A stretch of DNA of 64,000 nucleotides from Pseudomonas baetica (GCF_019733355.1 NZ_JAIHLQ010000030.1:1-64000), one strand, 5' to 3'. Positions 15,851 to 24,880 are shown, counted from the stretch's first letter. The notes: generated by a model not told the origin, from the letters alone. Program-made: numbers and translations.

Positions 15851-15875
15851 CCCGCTCTCCTCACGAGAGAGCGGG
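15851..15875 (-). terminator. Terminator of the lipoprotein/OmpA operon
   Basis: CCCGCTCTC and GAGAGCGGG form a 9-bp stem around 7 nt, 22 bp beyond the OmpA-family stop codon. The following minus-strand sequence is TTTGCTGC, a short U tract. Confidence 0.65.
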
Positions 15876-15896
15876 TATCCGGCTTTACGGGTGCAA

Positions 15897-16670
15897 TCAG
15901 TGGCGCGCGCCCACCACCTCTGCTCCATTGGACAGAATCACTTCGACCCGCCGATTGTGCTGGCGTCCTGCCGCGCTGCCGTTATCGGCCACCGGGAATT
16001 CCTCGCCAAAGCCCTGAGTCACGATACGCCGACGATCCACCCCCAATTGCGACAACGCACTGGCGACAGAAGACGCGCGGCGCTCGGACAACACCTGATT
16101 GGCGGCCTCGTTGCCGACGTTGTCGGTGAAGCCCTCCACCCGCACTTTGCGCTCCGGGTTACTGGCCAGGAAGTCGGCCAGGTGCTGGAACTGACGCTGG
16201 CTGCCGTACTTCAAATCAGCCTTGCCGGTGTCGAACAGCACGTCACCGAAGGTCACCACCTCACCCCGATCCGTCTTCTTGGCTTTCAGTGCTTGCAGGG
16301 CCTTGAGCTGCTGGGTACGGACATCGAGCTGCACCTGAGTGCGTTCGGCGTCGATTTTCTTTAGGCCGGCCTCCGCTTGGCGACCGACAATGGTCTGCTC
16401 GGCCGCAGCAATTTTCTGGCTGGCCAGATAAGCCAACTGATCAACATCTGGCGCCTTGCGATCCTTGAGGGAAGCCTGATCGGCCTTGTTCAGCGCAGTG
16501 AACGCGTCCTTGGTTTCGATCGCCGCGAGCGTGTTTGACTCGGCTTTTTGTTGCAGCGCGGCGAATTGCGCACGGGCTTGCAGCAATTGCGGGTTTTCCG
16601 GCGGTGTGGCGCAACCGGCGAGCATCAGGGCAAACAGGGAAACGGCTGGCAGTAATTTGAAAGTCTGCAT
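15897..16670 (-). CDS. OmpA-family lipoprotein with DUF4398 N-terminal region
   Basis: 257 residues. The signal peptide ends in the lipobox LMLAGC, so it is a lipoprotein. The middle (25-140) is a DUF4398-like helical segment rich in Ala, Gln and Lys. The C-terminal OmpA domain (about 145-250) has VTFGDVLFDTGKADLK, VRVEGFTDNVGNEAANQVLSERRASSVASAL and RIVTQGFGEEFPVADN...GRQHNRRVEV, the peptidoglycan-binding motif. It should anchor the outer membrane to peptidoglycan. AAGGA lies 8 nt upstream of 16670. It follows the smaller lipoprotein gene after 11 nt, so the two form an operon. Confidence 0.9.
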   Translation of the reverse strand: MQTFKLLPAVSLFALMLAGCATPPENPQLLQARAQFAALQQKAESNTLAAIETKDAFTALNKADQASLKDRKAPDVDQLAYLASQKIAAAEQTIVGRQAEAGLKKIDAERTQVQLDVRTQQLKALQALKAKKTDRGEVVTFGDVLFDTGKADLKYGSQRQFQHLADFLASNPERKVRVEGFTDNVGNEAANQVLSERRASSVASALSQLGVDRRRIVTQGFGEEFPVADNGSAAGRQHNRRVEVILSNGAEVVGARH

Positions 16671-16681
16671 GGGGCTTTTCC

Positions 16682-17095
16682 TTATTGAGCACTGGCAGGC
16701 GGATTGAAACCGGTAACCGGGTCTTGCAGCATTTCCTGCTTGAGCACCTGGATGCCGCTGCGGGCGTCTGTCAATTGCTTCTGCCACTTCACAGCTCGCG
16801 CCTTGCGTTCGGCCAGGTTGGCGTCAGCTTCGATCTGCTCGGCCAGCACTTTGGCTTGCGGGTAATTTTTCTCGCCCAGGGCGCGCTCCATCAGGAACAT
16901 CTTGTCCTGCGCCGCCTTCATTTCCAGTGGGGCATATTGGGTCGCATCTGCCGAAACGGCACGATTGACCGCCTCTTTGGACAGCGAAATCTGTTGCTCC
17001 GGAATCGGTGCGCTGGCACAGGCACTCAAAGCTGCCGCTACAACCAGCACGCTGACCGACAGTCGCGCACGGGAAGACAGATGTTGAAGGTTCAT
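16682..17095 (-). CDS. DUF4398 lipoprotein
   Basis: 137 residues with a signal peptide and lipobox (AALSAC), then a DUF4398-type region (SKEAVNRAVSADATQYAPLEMKAAQDK) predicted to be helical. It is paired with an OmpA/DUF4398 lipoprotein 11 nt downstream, an association common in pseudomonads. GGAG lies 6 nt before the ATG at 17095; a further in-frame start at 17128 lacks a ribosome site. It sits after a 200-nt leader that holds a long hairpin (17195-17227) and a conserved box at 17301. Its biochemical role is not known to me; the envelope location is clear. Confidence 0.85.
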   Translation of the reverse strand: MNLQHLSSRARLSVSVLVVAAALSACASAPIPEQQISLSKEAVNRAVSADATQYAPLEMKAAQDKMFLMERALGEKNYPQAKVLAEQIEADANLAERKARAVKWQKQLTDARSGIQVLKQEMLQDPVTGFNPPASAQ

Positions 17096-17194
17096 CAACT
17101 GCTCCAAACAATAAAAGTGGGATGACACGCAGCGCGAAGGGGAGTCGGCGTTACCGAGAATCAGTGCCCCTGCTCGTTGCGTACGGCGCTTCGA

Positions 17195-17227
17195 CAGGGG
17201 CCGTCAGCGTTGCGCTGATGGCCCCTG
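17195..17227. other. Long stem-loop in the leader of the lipoprotein operon
   Basis: CAGGGGCCGTCAGCG and CGCTGATGGCCCCTG pair over 15 positions (one G-T on one strand) around a TTG loop. It lies between the conserved box and the lipoprotein start, inside the likely 5' untranslated leader, and has no U run on either side. It may be a leader structure that affects mRNA stability or translation, or a small repeat. Confidence 0.55.
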
Positions 17228-17300
17228 TTGATCGCCCGTTGTCTGAATCAGCCTTACGCTGAGTCCACTGCACGTTAACGAGGGAGGGTCATTGGCGAAT

Positions 17301-17313
17301 GTAGGAAAATTCG
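17301..17313 (-). promoter_or_regulatory. Bvg/Evg-like box upstream of the lipoprotein operon
   Basis: GTAGGAAAATTCG, matching the consensus in 11 of 13 positions, 206 bp from the first lipoprotein start. A TTAACG hexamer about 22 bp further toward the gene could be the -10 element, which would give a leader of about 170 nt. Confidence 0.65.
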
Positions 17314-17356
17314 CAAATATCGACGTTCAAAACGAAAAAGATCCAGCGAACCGCGA

Positions 17357-20300
17357 TCAGTTCGCCAGGTAGGTTTCCAATTGCGCGGCGAGGTGTTCCA
17401 TGGCTTGCTGCAGGGCGTCCACCGCCTCGGTCAACACCGCCGAATCCAGACCTTCGCTGGCGGTTTCCAAGGCCTCACAGGCCTGAATCAGCGACTGCGC
17501 CTTGATGATCCGCGCGCCACCCTTGACCCGGTGTGCAAGGTCAGCCAACCCTGGCAAATCATGCTGCGTGAACAGTCGCATGAGTTTGGCCATGTCGTCG
17601 TCATTACTGGTGGCCAGATCCGTCAGCAGACTCTTGATTGACGCCCGGTCACCGCGGGTCAGTTGCTCAAGACTGCTCACGTCAAAATCAATGCCACCCT
17701 CCGCGTTGCCGGTATCCTCTTCTTCGGTTACAGGTCGGACATGAGGCGTTATCGAAGCCAATCGCGCGTTCAGATCCTTGAGGCTGATGGGCTTGAACAG
17801 GCAATCGTCCATGCCCGCCTCTGCACAACGCAACTTCTCCTCGGCCTGTGCATTGGCGGTGAAGCCCAGCACCAGGCTGCGTGGCAACGCTCGTGCGGTT
17901 TCTTCGTCGCGTATCGCCCGCGCCAGCTCGTAGCCGTTCATGATCGGCATGTTGCAATCGGTGATGACCACATCAAAAGACTCATTGCGCCACGCCCGCA
18001 AACCATGGGCGCCGTCCTCAGCGTCCGTGACCCGGTGCCCCAGATAAGTCAGTTGCTGGGACAACAACAAACGGTTGGCCGGATAGTCATCAATCACCAG
18101 GATATTCAGCGCCCGACTGACCGTAACCGGTTCAATCTCGGCCACCGCAACGCGGGCCAATGGCTGCAAGGTGGGTAAACTCAGGCGCACCTCAATCTGT
18201 GTGCCCTGCCCCAGCGCACTGTGCATCGTCAGCGAGCCACCCATCATTTCGCACAAGGTGCGGCTGATCACCAGACCCAGCCCGGAACCGCCCTGCACAG
18301 ACTGGCCATGGTTGCCAGCCTGGGTGAACGGCGTGAACAGCCGTTGCTGGTCTTCCACGGATATCCCGCGACCACTGTCTTCGACCCGCAGACATAGCGC
18401 CAACCGATCCTGGTCAATCGCAGGTTCTACCCGCACACGCAATACGACGTGACCCACCTCGGTGAACTTGATCGCATTGCTCAACAGGTTCGACAGCACT
18501 TGCTTGAAGCGCAGCGGATCAATCAAGACGTCTACGTTGGCCAGCGCATCCAGATCCAGTTGCAGGCGCAGTTGTTTTTGTCGCGCCAAGCCTTCGAATA
18601 TCCGCACCACCGACTCGATCAGCTCACGCAGATTGGCCCGCTCCGGAGCCAGCGACAACCGGCCGGATTCGATCCGTGCGATGTCGAGAATGTCGCCAAT
18701 AAGATCGAGCAAGCCCCGCGCCGCGCCCGAGGCCACCTCAATGGCGAAACGATCCATGACGCCCTGATCGGCTTTTTTCATGGCCAGTTCAAGCATCCCG
18801 ATCACGGCATTCATCGGTGTGCGGATCTCATGACTCATCGTCGCCAGGAACGTGGTCTTGGCGCGGTTGGCATCGTCGGCGCCGTCTTTGGCGATGCGCA
18901 ACTCGTGCAACAGTTGCTGGCGTTCGCTGACGTCGATCCAGCCGGAAATCATCCCGCTGACTTCGCCATCACTGCCACGGTAAGGCAGCATCCAGTGATA
19001 AATAGTCAGCAGACGACCGTCTGCCAGACTGAGCTTGCGATCCTCAACTCGCGGCACGCCTTCATCCATGACTTGCCGGTAATCGTTCGCATAGCCCTGC
19101 GCCTCGATAGCGTCACTCAGCACGCCGTCGGTCACGGTTTTACCGATCACGGCTTCGCGTTCAACGCCAAACACTTGCAGGTAACCGCTGTTACACGTCA
19201 CCAGCCGTCCTTCGCGGTCGCGCACATAGATCGGGTGCGGCGTGCCGTCGATCAACACGCGCATGAACTCCATCTGGTCGTTGAGGGCGATTTCAGCCTG
19301 GCGCCGCTTGCGCATCAGCATGCGCAGGTAAGCAATCCAGCCGAACGCCACCAGCAACAACACACCGGCGATGACGAACCCTTGAATGATCGTGCTGCGA
19401 TGGCGCAGCCAATAACTGTCGTCGACCACCACTTCAGTGCGCCAGCGGTTGGTCAGCTCATCCATTTCTTCAGGGGAAATGCTCAACAGCGCCTTGTCGA
19501 GAATCGAGTACAACTCCAGCGCACCGCGATCGGTCGCCAGCGCTATACGCGCCTGCTGGGTCCCTACGGTGCTGGTGATTTGCAGCCGGCCGCGATACTG
19601 GCGGGAGATCAAGTAACGGGCATTGAGCAAGGAATTGATCGCACCATCGACCTCGCCCTTGGCAACCATGTTCATCGCATCGGCAGCATTTTGCGCCGTC
19701 ACCAGGTGCACCCGGGGAAACTGCTCCACAAGGTATTCGCGCAACACGTTGCCGCGAATCAACGCCAGACGCTTGCCGGCCATTTGGTCCAGGGTCTGGG
19801 GAGCGCCCTCGCCGCTGGCCGTAACCAGTACGAACGGGTTGGTCAGATAAGGTCGGGTAAAACGCAAGGCACCTTCACGCTCGGCACTGGGGGTAAACGC
19901 GGCGAGCATGTCAGCCTTGCCGCTGGTCACCAGATCGACCAGGTCAGCGACTGACTCGGCCCGTTGTACGTCGAACTTCAGGCCGGTGCGCAGGCTGATC
20001 TTGGCCAGCACATCGGCACTGATGCCACGAAAATTGCCTTCATTGTCGAAGAACGTCAGCGGAAGAAAGTTCTCATTGATCGCCACGTTTATCCTGGGGT
20101 GACGCTCCAGCCAGCGTTGCTCGCTGACGCTGAAGTGCAGGGTCTGTCGCCCGGGCATGGTCGCGCCCCCCGCACTCCATCGGCGCAAAATACTCATGCG
20201 TTCAGTGGTGGGAATCGTGTCCAGCGCTGCATTGAGGATACGCAACAGTCGGTCGTTGCCACGAGACACAGCAAAGCCGAATGGCTGCACTTCCAGCCGC

Positions 20301-21004
20301 GAGAAATCACTGAGCTGCACGTTATTGAGGTAATTCTTGCTGATCAGGTAGTTGGAGCTGATCGAGTCGCCCAGGTACACGTCCGCCTGACTGAACGCCA
20401 CCGCACCGATAGCGCTCAAAGTTGAGGGATACAACTGGATGGTGGCCTTGGGATAGAACGCCTTCACCACTTCTGGTGGCAAATAGTGATAGAGCATCGC
20501 CACACGCTTGCCAGCCAGATCCACCGGCAGATCCTGGTTCTCGCCGATGCGGGTCAGCAACGTCGGCTGATCGTCGGCATAGGGCCTGGACACTGCCAGG
20601 TCGGGATCAACTGCCTCGTAACCATTGGCGGTGCCAAGCAAATCGATCTCACCGTTTTTAAGCGCAGCCAGCACCTCGTCGCGCGACTCAAACCGGCGCA
20701 CCTCGACCTTGATATGCAGCAACTGAGCGATCAACTGCGCATAGTCGGCCGTCAGACCTTCGTAGTCATTGTCATTGGTGGTAATGCCAAACGGTGAGTA
20801 ATCGGGAGCCGAAGCGCCCAGCAACAATGCTTTGCGATGCCGCAACCAGCTCCAGTCCGACTCGTCGAGTGAAACCGCATATTCATCGACCGTCGAACGC
20901 CCAAGCAATTGCAACGTTTCAGGCTCAGCGGCAAAAGCATTGCCGGCTAGCAGAAAGCCAGACAGCAACAGCCCCGCAAAGCACTTTCTGAAAGAAGTAT
21001 TCAT
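17357..21004 (-). CDS. Unorthodox hybrid sensor kinase with PAS domain, BvgS/EvgS/RocS type (kinase 2)
   Basis: 1215 residues, paralog of kinase 1. It has a signal peptide (1-25), two SBP_bac_3 domains (about 45-275 and 290-515), a TM helix near 538-560 and a PAS domain (about 575-695, with PIYVRDREGRLVTCN and ISGWIDVSERQ). HisKA has His725 in TMSHEIRTP; HATPase has DSGRGIS and GSGLGLVIS. The receiver has Asp1016 in VITDCNMPIMNGYE, and the HPt has His1158 in LAHRVKGGA. The PAS domain is the main difference from kinase 1 and matches the BvgS layout. The ATG directly follows the TAG of regulator 2 (no gap), so the pair is translationally coupled. The periplasmic ligand is unknown. Confidence 0.94.
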   Translation of the reverse strand: MNTSFRKCFAGLLLSGFLLAGNAFAAEPETLQLLGRSTVDEYAVSLDESDWSWLRHRKALLLGASAPDYSPFGITTNDNDYEGLTADYAQLIAQLLHIKVEVRRFESRDEVLAALKNGEIDLLGTANGYEAVDPDLAVSRPYADDQPTLLTRIGENQDLPVDLAGKRVAMLYHYLPPEVVKAFYPKATIQLYPSTLSAIGAVAFSQADVYLGDSISSNYLISKNYLNNVQLSDFSRLEVQPFGFAVSRGNDRLLRILNAALDTIPTTERMSILRRWSAGGATMPGRQTLHFSVSEQRWLERHPRINVAINENFLPLTFFDNEGNFRGISADVLAKISLRTGLKFDVQRAESVADLVDLVTSGKADMLAAFTPSAEREGALRFTRPYLTNPFVLVTASGEGAPQTLDQMAGKRLALIRGNVLREYLVEQFPRVHLVTAQNAADAMNMVAKGEVDGAINSLLNARYLISRQYRGRLQITSTVGTQQARIALATDRGALELYSILDKALLSISPEEMDELTNRWRTEVVVDDSYWLRHRSTIIQGFVIAGVLLLVAFGWIAYLRMLMRKRRQAEIALNDQMEFMRVLIDGTPHPIYVRDREGRLVTCNSGYLQVFGVEREAVIGKTVTDGVLSDAIEAQGYANDYRQVMDEGVPRVEDRKLSLADGRLLTIYHWMLPYRGSDGEVSGMISGWIDVSERQQLLHELRIAKDGADDANRAKTTFLATMSHEIRTPMNAVIGMLELAMKKADQGVMDRFAIEVASGAARGLLDLIGDILDIARIESGRLSLAPERANLRELIESVVRIFEGLARQKQLRLQLDLDALANVDVLIDPLRFKQVLSNLLSNAIKFTEVGHVVLRVRVEPAIDQDRLALCLRVEDSGRGISVEDQQRLFTPFTQAGNHGQSVQGGSGLGLVISRTLCEMMGGSLTMHSALGQGTQIEVRLSLPTLQPLARVAVAEIEPVTVSRALNILVIDDYPANRLLLSQQLTYLGHRVTDAEDGAHGLRAWRNESFDVVITDCNMPIMNGYELARAIRDEETARALPRSLVLGFTANAQAEEKLRCAEAGMDDCLFKPISLKDLNARLASITPHVRPVTEEEDTGNAEGGIDFDVSSLEQLTRGDRASIKSLLTDLATSNDDDMAKLMRLFTQHDLPGLADLAHRVKGGARIIKAQSLIQACEALETASEGLDSAVLTEAVDALQQAMEHLAAQLETYLAN

Positions 21005-21631
21005 CTAGACAAGGTTATTGCGCTTGGCAAAATCGGCGAGGTACACCACCGATTTGACCTTGAGCTTCTCGATCAGCCGGGTCTTGTAAGTGCTGACGGT
21101 TTTGTTGCTCAGCAACATCGCTTCACCAATTTCCTTGTTGCTCAGCCCGTTGGATAACTGTTGCAGGATCGTCAGCTCACGATCGGACAGGCTCTGGATG
21201 AGTTCAAGATCGGTGGCATCAACATCGCTTCGCCGCACCGAACTGGTGGCCAGATTGGGAAAGAAGGTATAGCCGTCCATCACAGCCTTGATGGCTTTGA
21301 TCAGCTCATCAAGATCGTTGGTTTTGGAGATATAGCCAGCGGCGCCGGCCTTCATGCAGCGCATGGAATAGAACAGCGCCGATTGCGAGGTCAGCACCAG
21401 CACCTTGCTCGACAGCCCCAGTGCACTGATACGCGAAATCACTTCCAGCCCATCGAGCTTGGGCATGGCGATATCCAGAATAATCAGGTCCGGAGCGTGT
21501 TCACGGGCCAGTTGCACAGCGTCGGCGCCGTTGTCCGCCTCGGCCACGACGTCGAACTGTTCCTGTTTGAGCAGCATCTTGACCGAAGAGCGAATGAACG
21601 GATGATCGTCCACAACTATCGCTTTAAGCAT
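21005..21631 (-). CDS. NarL/FixJ-type response regulator, BvgA/EvgA/RocA-like (regulator 2)
   Basis: 208 residues, the same length as regulator 1. The receiver has VVDDHPFIR, Asp53 in LIILDIAMP and Lys in YISKTND. The HTH is LSDRELTILQQLSNGLSNKEIGEAMLLSNKTVSTYKTRLIEKL. The recognition helices of the two regulators (SHKTVSTYKTRL and SNKTVSTYKTRL) are nearly identical, which predicts that both can read the same box. AGAGG lies 5 nt before the ATG at 21631. Its own promoter region carries a box at 21742, so autoregulation is likely. Confidence 0.94.
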   Translation of the reverse strand: MLKAIVVDDHPFIRSSVKMLLKQEQFDVVAEADNGADAVQLAREHAPDLIILDIAMPKLDGLEVISRISALGLSSKVLVLTSQSALFYSMRCMKAGAAGYISKTNDLDELIKAIKAVMDGYTFFPNLATSSVRRSDVDATDLELIQSLSDRELTILQQLSNGLSNKEIGEAMLLSNKTVSTYKTRLIEKLKVKSVVYLADFAKRNNLV

Positions 21632-21741
21632 AAAAACCTCTGGAGAGCACGCCGGCAACCGACATCGTCAAGGCCATGAGTGTGAGTGGGACAGCAAGCC
21701 ATTCGGTGCGTGCGGCAAAAATACACGAGCGCGAATGAAGT

Positions 21742-21754
21742 GTAGGAAAATTCT
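21742..21754 (-). promoter_or_regulatory. Bvg/Evg-like box upstream of regulator 2 - kinase 2
   Basis: GTAGGAAAATTCT lies 111 bp before the regulator start. A TGTATT hexamer about 16 bp on the gene side could be the -10. Confidence 0.65.
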
Positions 21755-21784
21755 GCAGCCATATCGGAGCAAACGGTGAAAAGT

Positions 21785-22972
21785 TCACCGTGCGCTTTCC
21801 AGCGTTTTCAGCCACTGCAACAAATCGTGCCCATTCATGGGCCTGGCCAGGTGAAACCCTTGGCCGGTCTCACACCCCAGTTCCAGCAGCCCCTCGCGAA
21901 TCCGCGGACTACTGACCCCCTCAATCACCAGCCTCATGTCCAGCGACTGCGCCAGCCCCTGCGTGCAGGTCACCATGGCACGATTGCGCTGGCGATCCAG
22001 ACGCTGGACGAAGCGTCCATCGAGCTTGATCTGATTGAACGGTAGCTGGCAGAGCAGCTTGAGCGAAGAGAAGCCCACCCCGAAGTCATCGACCGACAAA
22101 CCGCAGCCCAACAGTCTCAATCGCAGGAGGTTTTCATGGATGCCGGGGGCGCTGTCGAGCAAGCCGTTTTCCGCGAATTCGAACATCAGCGTCGAGCCCT
22201 TGAAGGCATGTCGCTCGAGTGCCCGTTTGATGTGCTCGATCAGTTCACCGTTCGCCAGTTGCGAGGCATGCAGGTTGAACGCCAGCGTCAGGTTGACGCC
22301 TTGGCGACGCAAGATCCCCATCAGGCTCAAACCCTGTTCCAGCAGGTGTTTGAACATCTGGTCAATCAAGTCATACGCCAGCACCGCCGCCAGGAATTCA
22401 CTGGGCAGCAACACACCCCGCGCCGGATGCTGCCATCGCGCAAGCGCTTCGACGCCGACGGCTGCGCCGGTCTGAAGTTCGACCTGCGGTTGAAACCAGG
22501 CACGGAACTCGCCCAACGCCAGCCCACGCCGCACTTCCTCTTCAGTAGGCAGCTCTCTGCGCAGCATGTTCGGCACCGGAACTGCCCGCGCGCGGCTGTA
22601 GCGGTGCAACAAACGATGCACCGAGCGCAGTTGAATCGGTCGACGGAGTATCCCCAGCAGTTGCAGCCCGGCCAACGATTGCATGTGCCCCAGCGCACGA
22701 TGCAACTCCGGCTGCAATTCGCTGCACAGCACCACCGCGCGCACCATGCCGCTTTGACTGGCGCGCCGCAGAAACTCGAGGCAATCGAGTCCGCGATCAG
22801 TCAGGTCGCACAGCACGATGTCGACGCCGCCATAGAGGTGCATCTGCACCATCGCATGTTCGCCATCTGTGGCTTGGACCACGTCGTGTACGCCCAGGCG
22901 CTGCAACATCTTGACCAGCACGCTGCGCGCAAAACCTTGATTTTCCAACACTAGAATACGCGGGGAAGCCAT
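21785..22972 (-). CDS. REC-EAL protein (2), partly degenerate receiver
   Basis: 395 residues, paralog of the REC-EAL protein at 11621-12829. The EAL domain has an intact VEALARW, DDFGVGFSS, IKLD and VIEGV. FEFAENG replaces the usual ELTES (Glu kept), and the Glu-Thr after VIEGV is changed to Ser-Ser. The receiver keeps Asp56 (IVLCDLTDRG) but has EN instead of ED in the acid pocket (LENQ) and LRRP where the Lys is expected, so phosphorylation control may be altered. The ATG at 22972 is used; the TTG at 22978 is two codons upstream. A consensus box lies 86 bp upstream. It is followed after 153 bp by regulator 2 and kinase 2. Confidence 0.88.
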   Translation of the reverse strand: MASPRILVLENQGFARSVLVKMLQRLGVHDVVQATDGEHAMVQMHLYGGVDIVLCDLTDRGLDCLEFLRRASQSGMVRAVVLCSELQPELHRALGHMQSLAGLQLLGILRRPIQLRSVHRLLHRYSRARAVPVPNMLRRELPTEEEVRRGLALGEFRAWFQPQVELQTGAAVGVEALARWQHPARGVLLPSEFLAAVLAYDLIDQMFKHLLEQGLSLMGILRRQGVNLTLAFNLHASQLANGELIEHIKRALERHAFKGSTLMFEFAENGLLDSAPGIHENLLRLRLLGCGLSVDDFGVGFSSLKLLCQLPFNQIKLDGRFVQRLDRQRNRAMVTCTQGLAQSLDMRLVIEGVSSPRIREGLLELGCETGQGFHLARPMNGHDLLQWLKTLESAR

Positions 22973-23057
22973 CGTCAATTCATCGCTTAATCGAGCTGAG
23001 AGCAGGCATATTGGCGATAGCCAAAAGCGTGCTGCGAAGGACTTATCCGACAGTCAT

Positions 23058-23070
23058 GTAGGAAATTTCC
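23058..23070 (-). promoter_or_regulatory. Bvg/Evg-like box upstream of REC-EAL 2
   Basis: GTAGGAAATTTCC is an exact match to the consensus core, 86 bp from the REC-EAL start. On the minus strand GGATAAGT follows about 10 bp after TTTCCTAC and could be the -10. Confidence 0.75.
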
Positions 23071-23087
23071 CAGAGATAACGCCTGCA

Positions 23088-23115
23088 AAAAAATGCCGCC
23101 GTTGGCGCCGGCGGC
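23088..23115 (-). terminator. Terminator of the pilus operon
   Basis: GCCGCC and GGCGGC pair around a 9-nt GC-rich loop, followed on the minus strand by ATTTTTTTGC. It lies 5 bp beyond the adhesin stop codon. Confidence 0.85.
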
Positions 23116-23120
23116 GTGCC

Positions 23121-24137
23121 TCAGTAATAGATGATCTGCACCACCATGATTGCCTCGAAAGGCCCGACCTTGGGATCGCCCAACGATACGACCGAAGCGC
23201 TGAACGGCACGTCGATATGAGTCACGTCCGCCGGGAAATTGACCAGCGGAAAGGGTTCGTTGATCGGTACCAGTTGGTTGCGTGAATCGCGCACCTGAAT
23301 GCCGAACTGGCTATCACTGGCCGGCACGATGGTGTAATCACCCTGCTGCTGAGTGGTGACCAATGTGGCGCCCAGGTTGATCGCCGTGCTGCATCGTTTC
23401 TCCAGCGCCAGGCTGAAAGGCCGGGTCGGATTGGGCGGTGAGAGGCCGTTGGCGGTTTTCTGGATGACCCCGAAATCGACGATTCCCGGCTCAGGGGTTA
23501 CGGTCACATCAACACTGCAAGCCGTGCCGACAATGTTTTGCAGGCCGCTGAGTTGAAAACGGAAATTGCCAAACGGATTGCCTGGCCCGCCGTTGAGTCC
23601 ATATAACCCGTCGAACTGGAAGACGTCGTACGTATCTTGTGAGGGCCGCTGCAGCGGTAACAGCCCGCGTTTGCGGATGACCACCTGAAACGCGATGCTC
23701 GGACTGACCAACGAACACGGCAACATCTCTGCATCATTGGAGGCCGAGGGGCAGCCCCGTGAAACAAAACCGGTATTCACCCCTTGGGTCGGGTTGGCGC
23801 TCCAGTCACCGTCCCAGGCTGTCACCCCCTTGTACACCAGACCAAATTCAATACCCCAGGGTGTCGCGTTCAATCCAGCCGGGTTGCCGTAGAAATAGAT
23901 CGGGTCGTCTTCGGCAAAATGGATGTCGTGAACCTTCCAGCACTTGGCGGGCACCACATGCGTTTTCGAGCGCCAGATGATCGTACCGTCCGGCACCGTA
24001 TCGGGCACCGACACCGGGCCGATGTATTCACTCAGGTACGAGCCGTCATTCAGCGATTTGCACAACATCGCCCAGGACGCCTGAGAAAACATCAGCAACA
24101 GCATCGCCAGACAAAGCCTGAGCGGCGTGCGCTTCAT
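23121..24137 (-). CDS. Fimbrial tip adhesin (two-domain)
   Basis: 338 residues with a signal peptide (MKRTPLRLCLAMLLLMFSQASWA). The N-terminal half (25-200, Trp- and Tyr-rich, with paired Cys) has no recognised motif and is the likely receptor-binding domain. The C-terminal half begins near TACSVDVTVTPEPGIVDFGVIQ and has the Cys, alternating hydrophobics and penultimate Tyr of a pilin domain completed by donor-strand exchange. Its start overlaps the chaperone stop (ATGA), so it is the last gene of the pilin-usher-chaperone-adhesin operon. The receptor is not predictable. Confidence 0.85.
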   Translation of the reverse strand: MKRTPLRLCLAMLLLMFSQASWAMLCKSLNDGSYLSEYIGPVSVPDTVPDGTIIWRSKTHVVPAKCWKVHDIHFAEDDPIYFYGNPAGLNATPWGIEFGLVYKGVTAWDGDWSANPTQGVNTGFVSRGCPSASNDAEMLPCSLVSPSIAFQVVIRKRGLLPLQRPSQDTYDVFQFDGLYGLNGGPGNPFGNFRFQLSGLQNIVGTACSVDVTVTPEPGIVDFGVIQKTANGLSPPNPTRPFSLALEKRCSTAINLGATLVTTQQQGDYTIVPASDSQFGIQVRDSRNQLVPINEPFPLVNFPADVTHIDVPFSASVVSLGDPKVGPFEAIMVVQIIYY

Positions 24138-24880
24138 GGCTTGACGCCCGTGCAGACGTTTGCCACGCACTTGAACAGCGAATCGGTCTGCCCTCCGAAG
24201 TCGTTCATGTTCGACACCCGCAGCGAGGTGAACGCCGTGCTGGTCAACGGAAAGCGTGCGTTGGCGTAGGGCGCGATCATGATCGTGTCGATCGGCATCC
24301 GGGTCTTTTGCTCACCGGCCAGCAGCCCGACCACGGTGATGTGAAACGGCGTCGGGTTCTCCACCGAAAGCTGTTTAGTGCCCGGATCGATTTTCAGCTT
24401 CAAGCCCAGCGCCAGATCATCTCCACGCTCGCGTTTGACCGAGGCCGGGCGATAGAACAGCTTGATCTTCGACTGCAAGGCGATCTGCATCGAATTGACA
24501 GCCTGAGTCTTGGGTGGAATCTCGCGCACGTTGAGGTAAAACACCGATTCGCGATCTTTGGGCAACGCCAGCTCAGGCAGTTTCACGATGCGCAACACAC
24601 TGCTTTCACTGGGTTCAATGCGCTGCAATGGCGGCAGCACCATGAACGGCGACGTGACCTTCTGGCCGGCTTCGTTTTCGATCCACGACTGCACGACAAA
24701 AGGCAACTGCGCGTTCTTGTTACTGAGCGTGACGCTGACTGACGGCGCGCTCTCCTCGAACACGATTCGCGTTCGGTCCGGCACCACCGCCGCGTTGGCC
24801 AATAACGGAACACACAGGCCTGCAATGAGGCCCAAACGATTGAACAGGCCACGGGTTGTGGACAATGAAAGAGATTGCAT
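24134..24880 (-). CDS. PapD-like periplasmic pilus chaperone
   Basis: 248 residues with a signal peptide (to about 31). It has the two immunoglobulin-like domains of PapD chaperones: RTRIVFEESAPSVSVTLSNKN near the N-terminus, PFVVQSWIENEAG, the FMVLPPLQRIEPSESSVLRIVKL edge strand, and the chaperone signature DRESVFYLNVREIPP. It folds and delivers pilus subunits to the usher. GGAG lies 7 nt before 24880. The gene overlaps the adhesin gene by 4 nt and starts 46 nt after the usher stop. Confidence 0.95.
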   Translation of the reverse strand: MQSLSLSTTRGLFNRLGLIAGLCVPLLANAAVVPDRTRIVFEESAPSVSVTLSNKNAQLPFVVQSWIENEAGQKVTSPFMVLPPLQRIEPSESSVLRIVKLPELALPKDRESVFYLNVREIPPKTQAVNSMQIALQSKIKLFYRPASVKRERGDDLALGLKLKIDPGTKQLSVENPTPFHITVVGLLAGEQKTRMPIDTIMIAPYANARFPLTSTAFTSLRVSNMNDFGGQTDSLFKCVANVCTGVKP

